From an uncultured Salinimicrobium sp. (lineage in GTDB: Bacteria; Bacteroidota; Bacteroidia; Flavobacteriales; Flavobacteriaceae): a stretch of 7,521 nt of DNA. The stretch is taken from contig CAMPJY010000124.1 of the NCBI GenBank assembly GCA_946887025.1, forward strand, positions 1 to 7,521, written 5' to 3'. Position numbers and translations under genes: made by a program. Below, piece after piece: positions 1-7,418 of the stretch. Below the pieces are notes generated by a model. It did no database searches. It saw nothing but the letters and a program-made list of their open reading frames with translations, and was not told the origin of the DNA. Within the stretch, counting starts at the first letter, position 1. Every line of letters starts with the position of its first letter.

Positions 1-2760
1 GGTCAGCCTGGGGAAGCTTCAATTGTACGTATCCGTGGATTTGGTTCCGTTAACGGGAACAGGGCACCACTGTACGTGGTGGATGGTGTGCCATTCGAAG
101 GAAGTATCAATGCGATCAACCCATCTGATATCAAGACCACTACTATCTTAAAAGATGCCACAGCAACTGCTATTTACGGTTCCAGGGGTGCAAACGGGGT
201 GGTCCTTATTACCACGAAAAGTGGAAACGGCGATGAATTTATCGAAGTAGATGTTAAAACTGGTATCAACGATCAGGTGATCCCAAGGTATGATGTTATC
301 GAGTCTCCTGAAGAATATATTGGTTTAGTATGGGAAGGACTTTATAACAGAGGTGTTGCAACTGGTGAAGCAAATCCGGTTGCGTTCGCCAACGGACGTC
401 TTTTCAGTACCAATGTTGTGCCTGCTGGATATAACTTATGGAATGTAGCAGGAGCTGCAGAATTGATCGATCCTGCAACTGGTCTGGTTCGCGAGGGAGT
501 AACTCGTAAATTCACACCAGAGAGGTATGAAGATCTTTCCTTTGATCCGGGTGTGAGAACAGAAGCCAACGTAAGATTTGGGGGGGGAGATGAAAAAACC
601 ACTTACTATTCCTCTTTCGGGTATTTAAATGATGAAGGATATTCAGTAAATACCGGTTACGACAGGTATACCACTCGTTTAAATGTTACCTCTCAGGTAA
701 AAGAATGGTTGGAAGTTGGAGCGAATATTGGATACGCCTATTCAGAAAGATTATATAACGGTCAAACAGATGGTGCTGAAAACATTTTTGAATTCGCAGA
801 TAAAATGGCGCCTATTTTCCCTGTTTTCTTAAGGGATGACAATGGAGAACTGGTTCCTGATCCTGTTTTTGGTGGATTCCAGTATGATTACGGAACAGAC
901 TCAGGTTTCCGTTCCCGTCCAAATGCAAATAACCTGAATCCAATTGGTTCAGCGCTTTATGACAATAACCTTGAGAAAAGACATGAATTGAACGGAAGTT
1001 TCAATTTCAACTTCACCATTACTGAAAACTTAAGCTTTGAAACCCGTTATGGGGCGCAATATTTCATAGACCGTGATAAGCAGTTCAGAAACCCCTTCTA
1101 CGGAGGAGGTAGATCCACCGGTGGAGATTTATACGCTGTTGACTGGGAAGGTTTAATCACCAACTTCCTGCAGTTGTTGCGTTACGATGACCAGTTTGGA
1201 GACCACAGTTTGGAAGTTCTCGTGGCCCACGAGAGTAATGAAGAGGATTTTTCAGTAGCCACCCAATACAAAGGAATGGCTGTAAGTCCTGATATTTATG
1301 AACTGAATAACTTTGTGGAAAACATCAGCCCGCCAACCGGGTATTCCGAAGGACGTTCCTTAGAATCTTATTTTGGTCAGATCAATTATGATTTTGATGA
1401 CAAATATTATTTGACGGGTTCTGTGCGTCGTGATGGTTCTTCCCGATTTGTCAATGAGAAGTGGGGTACGTTCGGATCTGTTGGTGCTGCATGGGTGGCT
1501 TCAAACGAAGACTTCTTATATGGCAACGAGCTTTTCAGCTTTTTGAAATTTAAAGCTTCTTACGGTATTACAGGGGATGAAGCCGGTGTAGGTTACTATT
1601 CGGGTTACGATACCTTTAACTTAGGGATCTTAGCCGGTGGAATTTCCATCTCTGCTAACACCAACGGAAATCCAAACCTTACCTGGGAAACTTCTAAAAT
1701 GTTCCAGACAGGGGTCGAATTTAGTTTAGGTACTTATTTAGATGGTTCTTTGGACTATTATGTTAAAGACACCGATAATCTTATTTTTGATCGAAGAGTT
1801 GGGCCTTCTCAAGGGATTGCCATAATTACCGTGAATGATGGAGAACTTCGTAACGCAGGTCTGGAATTTAACCTTACCGGACATCTTGTGAATACGGATG
1901 ATTTCAAATTGGATCTAAATGTAAATGGTTCCTTCCTGAAGAACGAGATCATTACCATGCCAATCGAACCTTCAACAGGTGAGCCAAGGATTCTGGATAC
2001 TTCCAACAGTCCTTACGGATATTCAAAAGGCAGTTCCATTTTCGATTTCTACATGCGTGAGTACGCAGGAGTTGATCCTGCCAACGGGGCTCCACTGTGG
2101 TATCAGTATTTTGACGATGCCAATTCGAATGGCCTGATGGATTCCGGGGAAGAAGGAATTCTTTCCATGACGCCTTACCTGAATGAGAATCCTGATGCGA
2201 ATGTTGCCAAGAGGGTTACCGATACTTATTCTCAAGCAACAGATAAGTATGTTGGAAAATCGGGTATTCCTGATGTGCACGGAGCTTTCCGTTTATCGGC
2301 AACCTACAAGAATTTTAATTTCTCTACCCAATTTGTGTATAGTTTAGGTGGTTATGCTTACGATTACCAGTATGCAGAATTGATGAGTGACCGTTTTGGT
2401 GCGGCTGGAGGAAACTACCACACCGACATCTTCGACAGATGGCAACAGCCAGGGGATATTACAAGTGTTCCAAGACTTGCAGATGCACTTGATGCGAATT
2501 CAACTTCTACATCTACTCGTTTCCTGACAAGTTCGGATTACCTGGCTTTGAATAACGCTTCTCTTGGATATACATTTAACGAAAGCCTTGTGGAGAATAT
2601 TGGAATAGACAATCTGAATATCTTTGTATCTGGAGATAACCTGTTCGTGAAAACTGCCAGAGAAGGATTCTTGCCTTATACAAGTGAATCCGGTAACTCC
2701 GGTAGGGCTTTATATGCGCCTCTTACCACAGTTACTGCAGGTGTAAGAGTTAAATTTTAA
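1..2760 (+). CDS. SusC/RagA-family TonB-dependent outer-membrane transporter, 5'-truncated
   Basis: This is the barrel component of a SusCD uptake complex, which imports ligands across the outer membrane using TonB energy. The frame is open from base 1 to TAA at 2758-2760, giving 919 visible residues. Residues 10-15 (RIRGFG), 24-31 (LYVVDGVP) and 51-76 (LKDATATAIYGSRGANG, then VVLITTKSG) form the characteristic SusC/RagA plug signature. The remainder is beta-barrel, rich in aromatic and Gly/Asn residues, and ends in VRVKF with the terminal Phe typical of outer-membrane proteins. The signal peptide, carboxypeptidase-regulatory-like domain, TonB box and start of the plug are missing; from family lengths (about 1000-1100 residues) roughly 100-170 residues lie upstream. 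A GTG at 76 is internal and encodes Val in the conserved YVVDG motif, so it is not a start. An EF-hand-like loop (2116-2151) and a G8 tract (580-587) are notable. The family call is firm; the ligand is unknown. Confidence 0.96.
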   Translation, partial: GQPGEASIVRIRGFGSVNGNRAPLYVVDGVPFEGSINAINPSDIKTTTILKDATATAIYGSRGANGVVLITTKSGNGDEFIEVDVKTGINDQVIPRYDVIESPEEYIGLVWEGLYNRGVATGEANPVAFANGRLFSTNVVPAGYNLWNVAGAAELIDPATGLVREGVTRKFTPERYEDLSFDPGVRTEANVRFGGGDEKTTYYSSFGYLNDEGYSVNTGYDRYTTRLNVTSQVKEWLEVGANIGYAYSERLYNGQTDGAENIFEFADKMAPIFPVFLRDDNGELVPDPVFGGFQYDYGTDSGFRSRPNANNLNPIGSALYDNNLEKRHELNGSFNFNFTITENLSFETRYGAQYFIDRDKQFRNPFYGGGRSTGGDLYAVDWEGLITNFLQLLRYDDQFGDHSLEVLVAHESNEEDFSVATQYKGMAVSPDIYELNNFVENISPPTGYSEGRSLESYFGQINYDFDDKYYLTGSVRRDGSSRFVNEKWGTFGSVGAAWVASNEDFLYGNELFSFLKFKASYGITGDEAGVGYYSGYDTFNLGILAGGISISANTNGNPNLTWETSKMFQTGVEFSLGTYLDGSLDYYVKDTDNLIFDRRVGPSQGIAIITVNDGELRNAGLEFNLTGHLVNTDDFKLDLNVNGSFLKNEIITMPIEPSTGEPRILDTSNSPYGYSKGSSIFDFYMREYAGVDPANGAPLWYQYFDDANSNGLMDSGEEGILSMTPYLNENPDANVAKRVTDTYSQATDKYVGKSGIPDVHGAFRLSATYKNFNFSTQFVYSLGGYAYDYQYAELMSDRFGAAGGNYHTDIFDRWQQPGDITSVPRLADALDANSTSTSTRFLTSSDYLALNNASLGYTFNESLVENIGIDNLNIFVSGDNLFVKTAREGFLPYTSESGNSGRALYAPLTTVTAGVRVKF
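580..587 (+). repeat. Homopolymeric G8 tract inside susC
   Basis: Eight consecutive G residues encode part of the RFGGGDEK segment that precedes the TTYYSS strand near the start of the barrel. The reading frame is intact here. A gain or loss of one G would shift the frame and truncate the transporter at about residue 195. G-tracts of this length are known slippage sites in other bacteria. That this one varies is only inferred. Confidence 0.9.
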
Positions 2761-2771
2761 AATAAAAAAAT

Positions 2772-4256
2772 ATGAAAAATATATTTAAAATAACAGGAGT
2801 TGCAACCCTACTTCTCTTTGGGGTGGGTTGTAGTGAGGAGTTCTTGGAAAAAGAGCCCAGTGAATTTTTAACTGCAGATCAGATTGCGAAAGCCGCCGAG
2901 AAAAATCCTGACGTAGTTAGAGGTACCTTGACGGGGATTTATTCCCTGATGATCGAATCATTTTCCGGTGGTACGACCAGTCATACTGATTTTGGGCATA
3001 AGGCTTACGATATTTTCGGAGATATGCTGTCGGGAGACATGGCCTTATCTGTAAGTACCTATGGCTGGTACAGGGCTGCTATCACCGAATTTAAGGCGCC
3101 AACGGATTTTACCGACCTGTCAAATTACCAGGTTTGGAGGTACTACTACAAAATTGTGCGTTCAGCCAATACTGTAATTGATGCCTTGGGAGGAAATGAC
3201 GCTGTTCCGGAATTAGATGAAAACAAGTATATTATGGGGCAGGCGAAAGCTATCAGAGCACACTCATATTTTTATTTGACTCAGTACTTCGCTAAGGAAT
3301 ATGATCCTTCTGCAGAAGTTCTTCCCTTATACGATGAGCTGGCTGATTTAAATGGACCTAAAGTAACTCAGGCTGAAATTTACGCCTTTATGGAGAAGGA
3401 TTTAACTGACGCAATTTCTCTTTTGGACGGTTATAACCGCACCAGCAAAGGAGAAATTAATAAGGACGTAGCTGAAGGAATTCTGGCTTACGTATATGCT
3501 TCCAGAGGTGACAAATGGCAGGAAGTTTACGACCTGACCAGTGGGATCATTAATGCAGGAGGGTATCCTTTAATGGACGAAGAAGATATGGTAGGTGGTT
3601 TTAACGACCTGAATACTCCAGGTTGGATGTGGGGTGTTGATATCACTCCGGATGTTGGACTTGCGTTGGTATCATGGTGGGGTCAGGTTGACCAGTTTAC
3701 TTATAGCTACGCATGGGCCGGAGATGCCAAGGCAATTGACTCAGGTCTGTATGCTGAAATCCCGGCTGATGATGCTCGGAAAGCACAATTCGAAGCTCCT
3801 ACCGGTGCTTATGAAGATCTGATGCCTCGTTACAAGTTTTATTCTCCTGAACGTGTTATCGGAGGACAAAACCCTGTTACCACAGATTACGTGTATATGA
3901 GAATTGCCGAAATGTATCTTCTTAATGCTGAAGCTGCTGCACATATCGGAAATGAACCCGCTGCAATTGCTTCTCTTAAGACTTTGCTTACTGAAAGATT
4001 ACCAGATGTTGCTTATTTGGACGCTCTTTCCGGACAGGCGCTTTTAGATGAAATTTATCTTCAGACAAGAATTGAGCTGTGGGGTGAAGGTAAGAGCTAT
4101 CTGGCAATGAAAAGGAACGAGGCTACCATCGTTAGAGGTGATAATCACCTTTCATTCGTAGGGGTGCCAATTCAGTACAATGATGAAAGGCTGACTTTCG
4201 AAATACCTGAGTCTGAAATTCAGAACAACCCTTTTATTAACAGTCAAAATCCGTAA
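2772..4256 (+). CDS. SusD/RagB-family surface ligand-binding lipoprotein
   Basis: This 494-residue lipoprotein is the lid partner of the SusC transporter encoded just upstream; it captures ligand on the cell surface and closes over the barrel. The N-terminus is a type II signal peptide ending in LFGVGC, with lipidated Cys20 followed by SEEFLE, an acidic stretch like the flavobacterial lipoprotein surface-export signal. Family hallmarks are the helical segment MGQAKAIRAHSYFYLTQYF (155-173, the TPR-like core), the RIAEMYLLNAEAAAHIGN helix (377-394), RIELWGEGKSYLAMKR (433-448), and the C-terminal block FEIPESEIQNNP (476-487) ending in QNP. Tryptophan-rich stretches at 285-287 and 302-316 are candidate ligand contacts (inferred). 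The length is normal for the family. The ATG lies 11 bases after the susC stop behind an A-rich leader (AATAAAAAAAT) with no Shine-Dalgarno, normal for Bacteroidota, so co-transcription with susC is very likely. The substrate cannot be told from sequence. Confidence 0.96.
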   Translation: MKNIFKITGVATLLLFGVGCSEEFLEKEPSEFLTADQIAKAAEKNPDVVRGTLTGIYSLMIESFSGGTTSHTDFGHKAYDIFGDMLSGDMALSVSTYGWYRAAITEFKAPTDFTDLSNYQVWRYYYKIVRSANTVIDALGGNDAVPELDENKYIMGQAKAIRAHSYFYLTQYFAKEYDPSAEVLPLYDELADLNGPKVTQAEIYAFMEKDLTDAISLLDGYNRTSKGEINKDVAEGILAYVYASRGDKWQEVYDLTSGIINAGGYPLMDEEDMVGGFNDLNTPGWMWGVDITPDVGLALVSWWGQVDQFTYSYAWAGDAKAIDSGLYAEIPADDARKAQFEAPTGAYEDLMPRYKFYSPERVIGGQNPVTTDYVYMRIAEMYLLNAEAAAHIGNEPAAIASLKTLLTERLPDVAYLDALSGQALLDEIYLQTRIELWGEGKSYLAMKRNEATIVRGDNHLSFVGVPIQYNDERLTFEIPESEIQNNPFINSQNP

Positions 4257-4267
4257 TCTCAAACATT

Positions 4268-5164
4268 ATGAAAAAATTTCTAATATTATTTGTTACGGCT
4301 CTTTCCATGTCGTTCTTCGTAGGCTGTGATTACGACGATCTTAATGAAGAGCCGGCATATGCTACATTTGAAACCAATAGCCTGGACTTTTCTGTGACTG
4401 AAAACAGCAGTGGATCCTTTGATGTTACCGTGTACACCGCTGACATTTCAGGATCTGACAGAACATTTGCGTTAGATGTGGCTGAAACGTCAACTTTAAA
4501 TTCAGGCGCCTATACTTTACCATCGTCGGTGACTATTCCGGGTGGATCAAACGAGGCAACCTTTAGTGTTGAAGTGACTGACTCCAACATTGATAATGCT
4601 GGGGAGACCCTTGTTTTGAACCTGGTAGATGAATCAGGGGAAACTTTTACGGGAGATCCACTTACAGTTAATGTTCTTAGGTTCTGTCCTATCGATCTTG
4701 CAGATTATGTAGGTACGAACTGGACCGGTACTGATTCTTGGGATTATCCTACTGAAGTGGAAACTACCATGAATGAAAATGGAGAACTTGTGATCAACGG
4801 ACTGCTTTTTGGGTGGTTCCAGGATTGGTGGGGAGAAGTCATAGTAAAAAATGAACCAGTGAAGATGCAAGTCGATCTGGAAACTGGAATTATTACCATT
4901 CCCGAACAATTCTACCTTGAATCTACCTACGAAGGTGAACCACAGCCTGCATATAATATAAAAGGTACCGGTCTAATCAATTCCTGCGAAGGAACAGTGA
5001 CAATTAAACCCGTACTGGTACAGGCTGGAACAGCCATCAATGGTACTTCATGGGGTGCTGCATTTCAGGAAACTATTATGCTAGGTGCTGATGAAGAAAC
5101 CGAAGGTACTGAAACCGAAGAAGGTGAAGGAACTGAAGAAGGTGAAGGAGAAGCAGGAGAATAA
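4268..5164 (+). CDS. SusCD-associated surface lipoprotein, Calx-beta-like, with acidic repeat tail
   Basis: The 298-residue product begins with a lipoprotein signal peptide (SFFVGC, lipidated Cys20) followed by DYDDLNEE, an acidic run consistent with export to the cell surface. Residues about 33-137 form a predicted all-beta domain: LDFSVTEN, GSFDVTVYT, SVTIPGGSNEATFSVEV and GETLVLNLVDESG recall Calx-beta or related immunoglobulin-like modules. Residues about 140-272 form a second unit bounded by Cys140 and Cys240, which could form a disulfide, with the aromatic cluster FGWFQDWWGE (181-190). Residues 274-298 are an almost pure Glu/Gly/Thr tail with two TEEGEG copies. It is the third gene of the operon, 11 bases after susD, in the place where other Sus loci encode SusE/SusF-like accessory binding lipoproteins. 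A ligand-binding role is inferred from this position. The lipoprotein call is strong, the Calx-beta label moderate and the precise function unknown. Confidence 0.85.
   Translation: MKKFLILFVTALSMSFFVGCDYDDLNEEPAYATFETNSLDFSVTENSSGSFDVTVYTADISGSDRTFALDVAETSTLNSGAYTLPSSVTIPGGSNEATFSVEVTDSNIDNAGETLVLNLVDESGETFTGDPLTVNVLRFCPIDLADYVGTNWTGTDSWDYPTEVETTMNENGELVINGLLFGWFQDWWGEVIVKNEPVKMQVDLETGIITIPEQFYLESTYEGEPQPAYNIKGTGLINSCEGTVTIKPVLVQAGTAINGTSWGAAFQETIMLGADEETEGTETEEGEGTEEGEGEAGE
5114..5149 (+). repeat. Two tandem 18-bp units encoding TEEGEG
   Basis: Two adjacent in-frame 18-base units (5114-5131 and 5132-5149) differ at one base, ACC versus ACT in the Thr codon, and encode TEEGEG twice. The flanks (GAAACCGAAGGTACT before, GAAGCAGGAGAA after) look like degenerate units of the same kind. 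They form the acidic C-terminal tail of the third operon lipoprotein. Because the unit length is a multiple of three, copy-number change would alter tail length without breaking the frame. Confidence 0.85.
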
Positions 5165-5185
5165 CCTGTCACTCGTTTAAATATT

Positions 5186-5219
5186 AAAACCGTCTAAATT
5201 TATTTAGGCGGTTTTTTTA
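5186..5219 (+). terminator. Strong intrinsic terminator of the susCD operon
   Basis: The arms AAAACCGTCTAAAT (5186-5199) and ATTTAGGCGGTTTT (5202-5215) pair along 14 positions with a single G-T wobble. The nominal 2-base loop would open to about 6-8 bases. A run of seven T residues (5212-5218) follows the GC core. It begins 22 bases after the lipoprotein stop codon and closes the operon. There is no comparable structure between the three upstream genes. Confidence 0.92.
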
Positions 5220-5242
5220 TTCCCCAAAGGGAAGGCTTTTTT
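5220..5242 (+). terminator. Possible second, weaker terminator hairpin
   Basis: TTCCC (5220-5224) pairs with GGGAA (5229-5233) across a CAAA loop, followed after three bases by six T residues (5237-5242). It sits directly behind the strong terminator and could catch readthrough. The 5-bp stem is short and the GGC before the T-run is unfavourable, so it may be chance. Confidence 0.3.
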
Positions 5243-5307
5243 CAAAGAGTTCGAATCGAGGTCGGGTGGTTTTAATAATAATTAAGGGAGGTTTTGTTCA
5301 TTTATCA

Positions 5308-5315
5308 TACTTTTG
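5308..5315 (+). promoter_or_regulatory. Bacteroidota -7 box (TACTTTTG) for the porin gene
   Basis: TACTTTTG matches the TAnnTTTG -7 consensus of the Bacteroidota primary sigma factor at every fixed position. It lies 18 bases before the porin ATG, implying transcription starts near 5320-5323 and a leader of only about 11-14 bases. The -33 element is poor: the nearest TTG (5294-5296) is only 11 bases upstream of the box, whereas about 17-23 is usual, and no TTG occurs at the normal distance. Position between a terminator and a start codon supports the call. Confidence 0.5.
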
Positions 5316-5333
5316 CTATTGCAGTTATAAACT

Positions 5334-7265
5334 ATGAAGCGAATATTTTTTTTCTTTCTGATAATTCTATTGCCAACACTGTCCTACTGTCAGATCAGGA
5401 GTGTTGGAAGTTCTCCTAATAATGAGGAAGGGGAGGAACGAGGACAGAAGGAAGAAAAACCTAAACCTCCAATAAGCGATTATAAGATTATTACAGTGGA
5501 GAACGATACCACTGTGGTTGACACTTCCCTTACTATTTTCAAGGATTACAAATTCAATTACCTGAGAGAGGATAACTTCGGATTGCTTCCCTTTTCGAAC
5601 GTGGGACAGACATATAATCGCCTGGTTTATTATTTTGATGAGGGGGATTCAGATTTAACTCCTGATTTTGGAGCCAGAGCCAGACATTTCAATTTTAAGG
5701 AAGTGGAAGACATCCTCTATTATTATGTGCCAACTCCCTTTACAGAGATTTACTTCAAGACTGTATTTGAACAGGGGCAAACCCTGGAGTCACTGTTCAC
5801 AGTAAATACTTCTCCTAACCTAAATCTTTCCATTGGGTACAAAGGATTGCGTTCTCTGGGAAAATACCAGCACCTGCTTACCAGTTCAGGAAATTTTCAG
5901 GCTACCCTGAGTTATAATACCCCCAATGAACGTTATCATTTGAAAACCCACTTTACCTCCCAGGACCTGATGAATCAGGAGAACGGAGGTCTTACTGCAC
6001 TTTCGCTCTCACAATTTGTTTCAGGACATGAGGATTATCTGGATAGATCGCGGCTGGCGGTCCGTTTTAATAATGCGGAAAGTACCTTGTTTGGAAAACG
6101 TTTTTTCCTGAAACATTCCTATGACCTGGTCGCGGTTGAGGATTCGGTTTCTTATAATAGAATTTCTGTGGGACATGTACTGAATTTCACAGATAAGAAA
6201 TTTATTTTTCAACAGACGGCTGCAAGTGATTCCATTGGCCCATCCTTTGAATCTGTCAACCTGAAGGATGAGGTGAAGCTCGAGAACATATACAATGAGG
6301 CTTACCTTAAATACGGGAATGAGCTTTTGGGGGATATAAAAATTAAAGCTGCCCTGACCAATTACAATTACGGTTATAATGCCGTGTTGGAATTGGAAGA
6401 AGGACGAATCCAGAACAGATTGCTGGGAGAAACGATTTCGGCCGGGGGTGAATATTCAAATAATTTTGGACCTTTTGATCTGCATGCGGATCTGGTTCTG
6501 GGGTTGGCAGGAGATTTCAAGGGTCACAATTTTGAAGCTGAAGTGGGTTATGAACTGGGACAGGACAACAGGGCTGCATTTTCCGTAAGCAGAAGGGAAG
6601 AGGCGCCGAATTTTAATTTCCTGCTGCATCAGAGTGATTACATAAATTATAACTGGCAGAATGACTTTGTAAATGTGGCAACCAATAGCTTTGACTTTTC
6701 TTTCGATTTTCCGAAACTGCTGGGGCTCGAAGCTAGCTATGCCAGCATTACCAACCATGCCTATTTTGGAACTGACGAGGCGGGTGCTGTAAGGCCCTTT
6801 CAGTACGACGGGACTATTAATTATGCAAAAGCAGGTGCCTTCAGGGAGTTCAGGTGGGGTAAATTTGGTCTGGTCAATACTCTGCTGTATCAAAAGGTGC
6901 TGGATGGGAATACTGTCCTGCACGTGCCTTCCTTTGTAACCAGGAACACTGTTTATTTTGAGGATCACTGGTTTCAACGGGCATTGTTTTTACAAACCGG
7001 ATTCACCTTGAATTACTTCACCGATTATTTTATGGATGGCTACGATCCAGTCCTTGCGGAATTTTATGTACAGAATCAGCAGAAATTTGAAGGTTTTCCT
7101 ACAGTGGATTTCTTTTTTAATGGAAAGATCAAGCAGGCCCGGATCTTTTTTAAGCTGGAACACGTGAATTCCCTGCTGATGGGTAATGACAATTTCTCTG
7201 CTCCGTTATATCCATACCGTGATTTTGGGGTACGGTTTGGTCTGGTGTGGAATTTCTTTATGTAA
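5334..7265 (+). CDS. Putative outer-membrane porin (Bacteroidota Porin_10-type)
   Basis: The 643-residue product is a predicted outer-membrane beta-barrel. A signal peptide (MKRIFFFFLI...LSYCQ) is probably cut by signal peptidase I after Cys19; Tyr at -1 to this Cys makes it an unlikely lipobox. Residues 27-48 are a charged, Pro-containing linker rich in Glu and Lys. From about residue 49 the segments SDYKIITVENDTT, YKFNYLREDNFGLLPFSNVGQTYN (72-95), FGARARHFNFKEVEDI (112-127), YYYVPTPFTEIYFKTVFEQGQ (129-149) and YKGLRSLGKYQH (169-180) recall the conserved N-terminal half of the flavobacterial putative porin family. Alternating beta-strand patterns with many aromatics fill the rest, and the end YPYRDFGVRFGLVWNFFM is a typical final strand. 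It is preceded by the susCD terminator and its own -7 box, so it is a separate unit. Pore activity and substrate are family-level assumptions. A T8 run (5346-5353) lies within the signal-peptide codons. Confidence 0.85.
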   Translation: MKRIFFFFLIILLPTLSYCQIRSVGSSPNNEEGEERGQKEEKPKPPISDYKIITVENDTTVVDTSLTIFKDYKFNYLREDNFGLLPFSNVGQTYNRLVYYFDEGDSDLTPDFGARARHFNFKEVEDILYYYVPTPFTEIYFKTVFEQGQTLESLFTVNTSPNLNLSIGYKGLRSLGKYQHLLTSSGNFQATLSYNTPNERYHLKTHFTSQDLMNQENGGLTALSLSQFVSGHEDYLDRSRLAVRFNNAESTLFGKRFFLKHSYDLVAVEDSVSYNRISVGHVLNFTDKKFIFQQTAASDSIGPSFESVNLKDEVKLENIYNEAYLKYGNELLGDIKIKAALTNYNYGYNAVLELEEGRIQNRLLGETISAGGEYSNNFGPFDLHADLVLGLAGDFKGHNFEAEVGYELGQDNRAAFSVSRREEAPNFNFLLHQSDYINYNWQNDFVNVATNSFDFSFDFPKLLGLEASYASITNHAYFGTDEAGAVRPFQYDGTINYAKAGAFREFRWGKFGLVNTLLYQKVLDGNTVLHVPSFVTRNTVYFEDHWFQRALFLQTGFTLNYFTDYFMDGYDPVLAEFYVQNQQKFEGFPTVDFFFNGKIKQARIFFKLEHVNSLLMGNDNFSAPLYPYRDFGVRFGLVWNFFM

Positions 7266-7418
7266 AGAACTAATTTCCCACCTCCAATACCTTGCTTATC
7301 TTCGAAACTCATATTTTTCCACTGGTTTTTTCCGAACTTTCCAGGTTCAACTTGGTAAAATTTTGAGCCTAAACTCTGTTGGTTCAGGGGATTGGGAAGC
7401 GTCCGAAAACTCTTGCAG

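Noticed and set aside
76..78. GTG as the start of the SusC protein
   Set aside because: The frame is open to base 1, and the residues before it (RIRGFG, then LYV) are part of the conserved plug domain, so the gene starts upstream of the window.
342..602. 86-codon minus-strand frame opposite susC
   Set aside because: It is the complement of a conserved SusC region and shows no protein-like features.
5286..5291. GGGAGG as a Shine-Dalgarno site for the porin
   Set aside because: It is about 42 bases before the ATG and upstream of the -7 box, so it would not be in the transcript; Bacteroidota rarely rely on such sites.
5334..5393. Porin product as a lipoprotein because of the Cys in LSYCQ
   Set aside because: Tyr directly before the Cys does not fit a lipobox, and the protein is a predicted integral beta-barrel, so ordinary signal peptidase cleavage is more likely.
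6456..6977. 173-codon open frame on the minus strand
   Set aside because: It lies fully opposite the porin coding sequence, has no separate promoter or domain, and the + strand frame shows clear beta-barrel coding.
7297..7304. TATCTTCG as a -7 box in the right intergenic region
   Set aside because: It has one mismatch to TAnnTTTG, no TTG at the right distance upstream and no gene start downstream.
7341..7364. Weak hairpin CCAGG-TTCAA-CTTGG followed by TTTT as a porin terminator
   Set aside because: The 5-bp stem includes a G-T wobble and the T-run is only four bases and separated by six bases, so it does not meet a reasonable standard for an intrinsic terminator.
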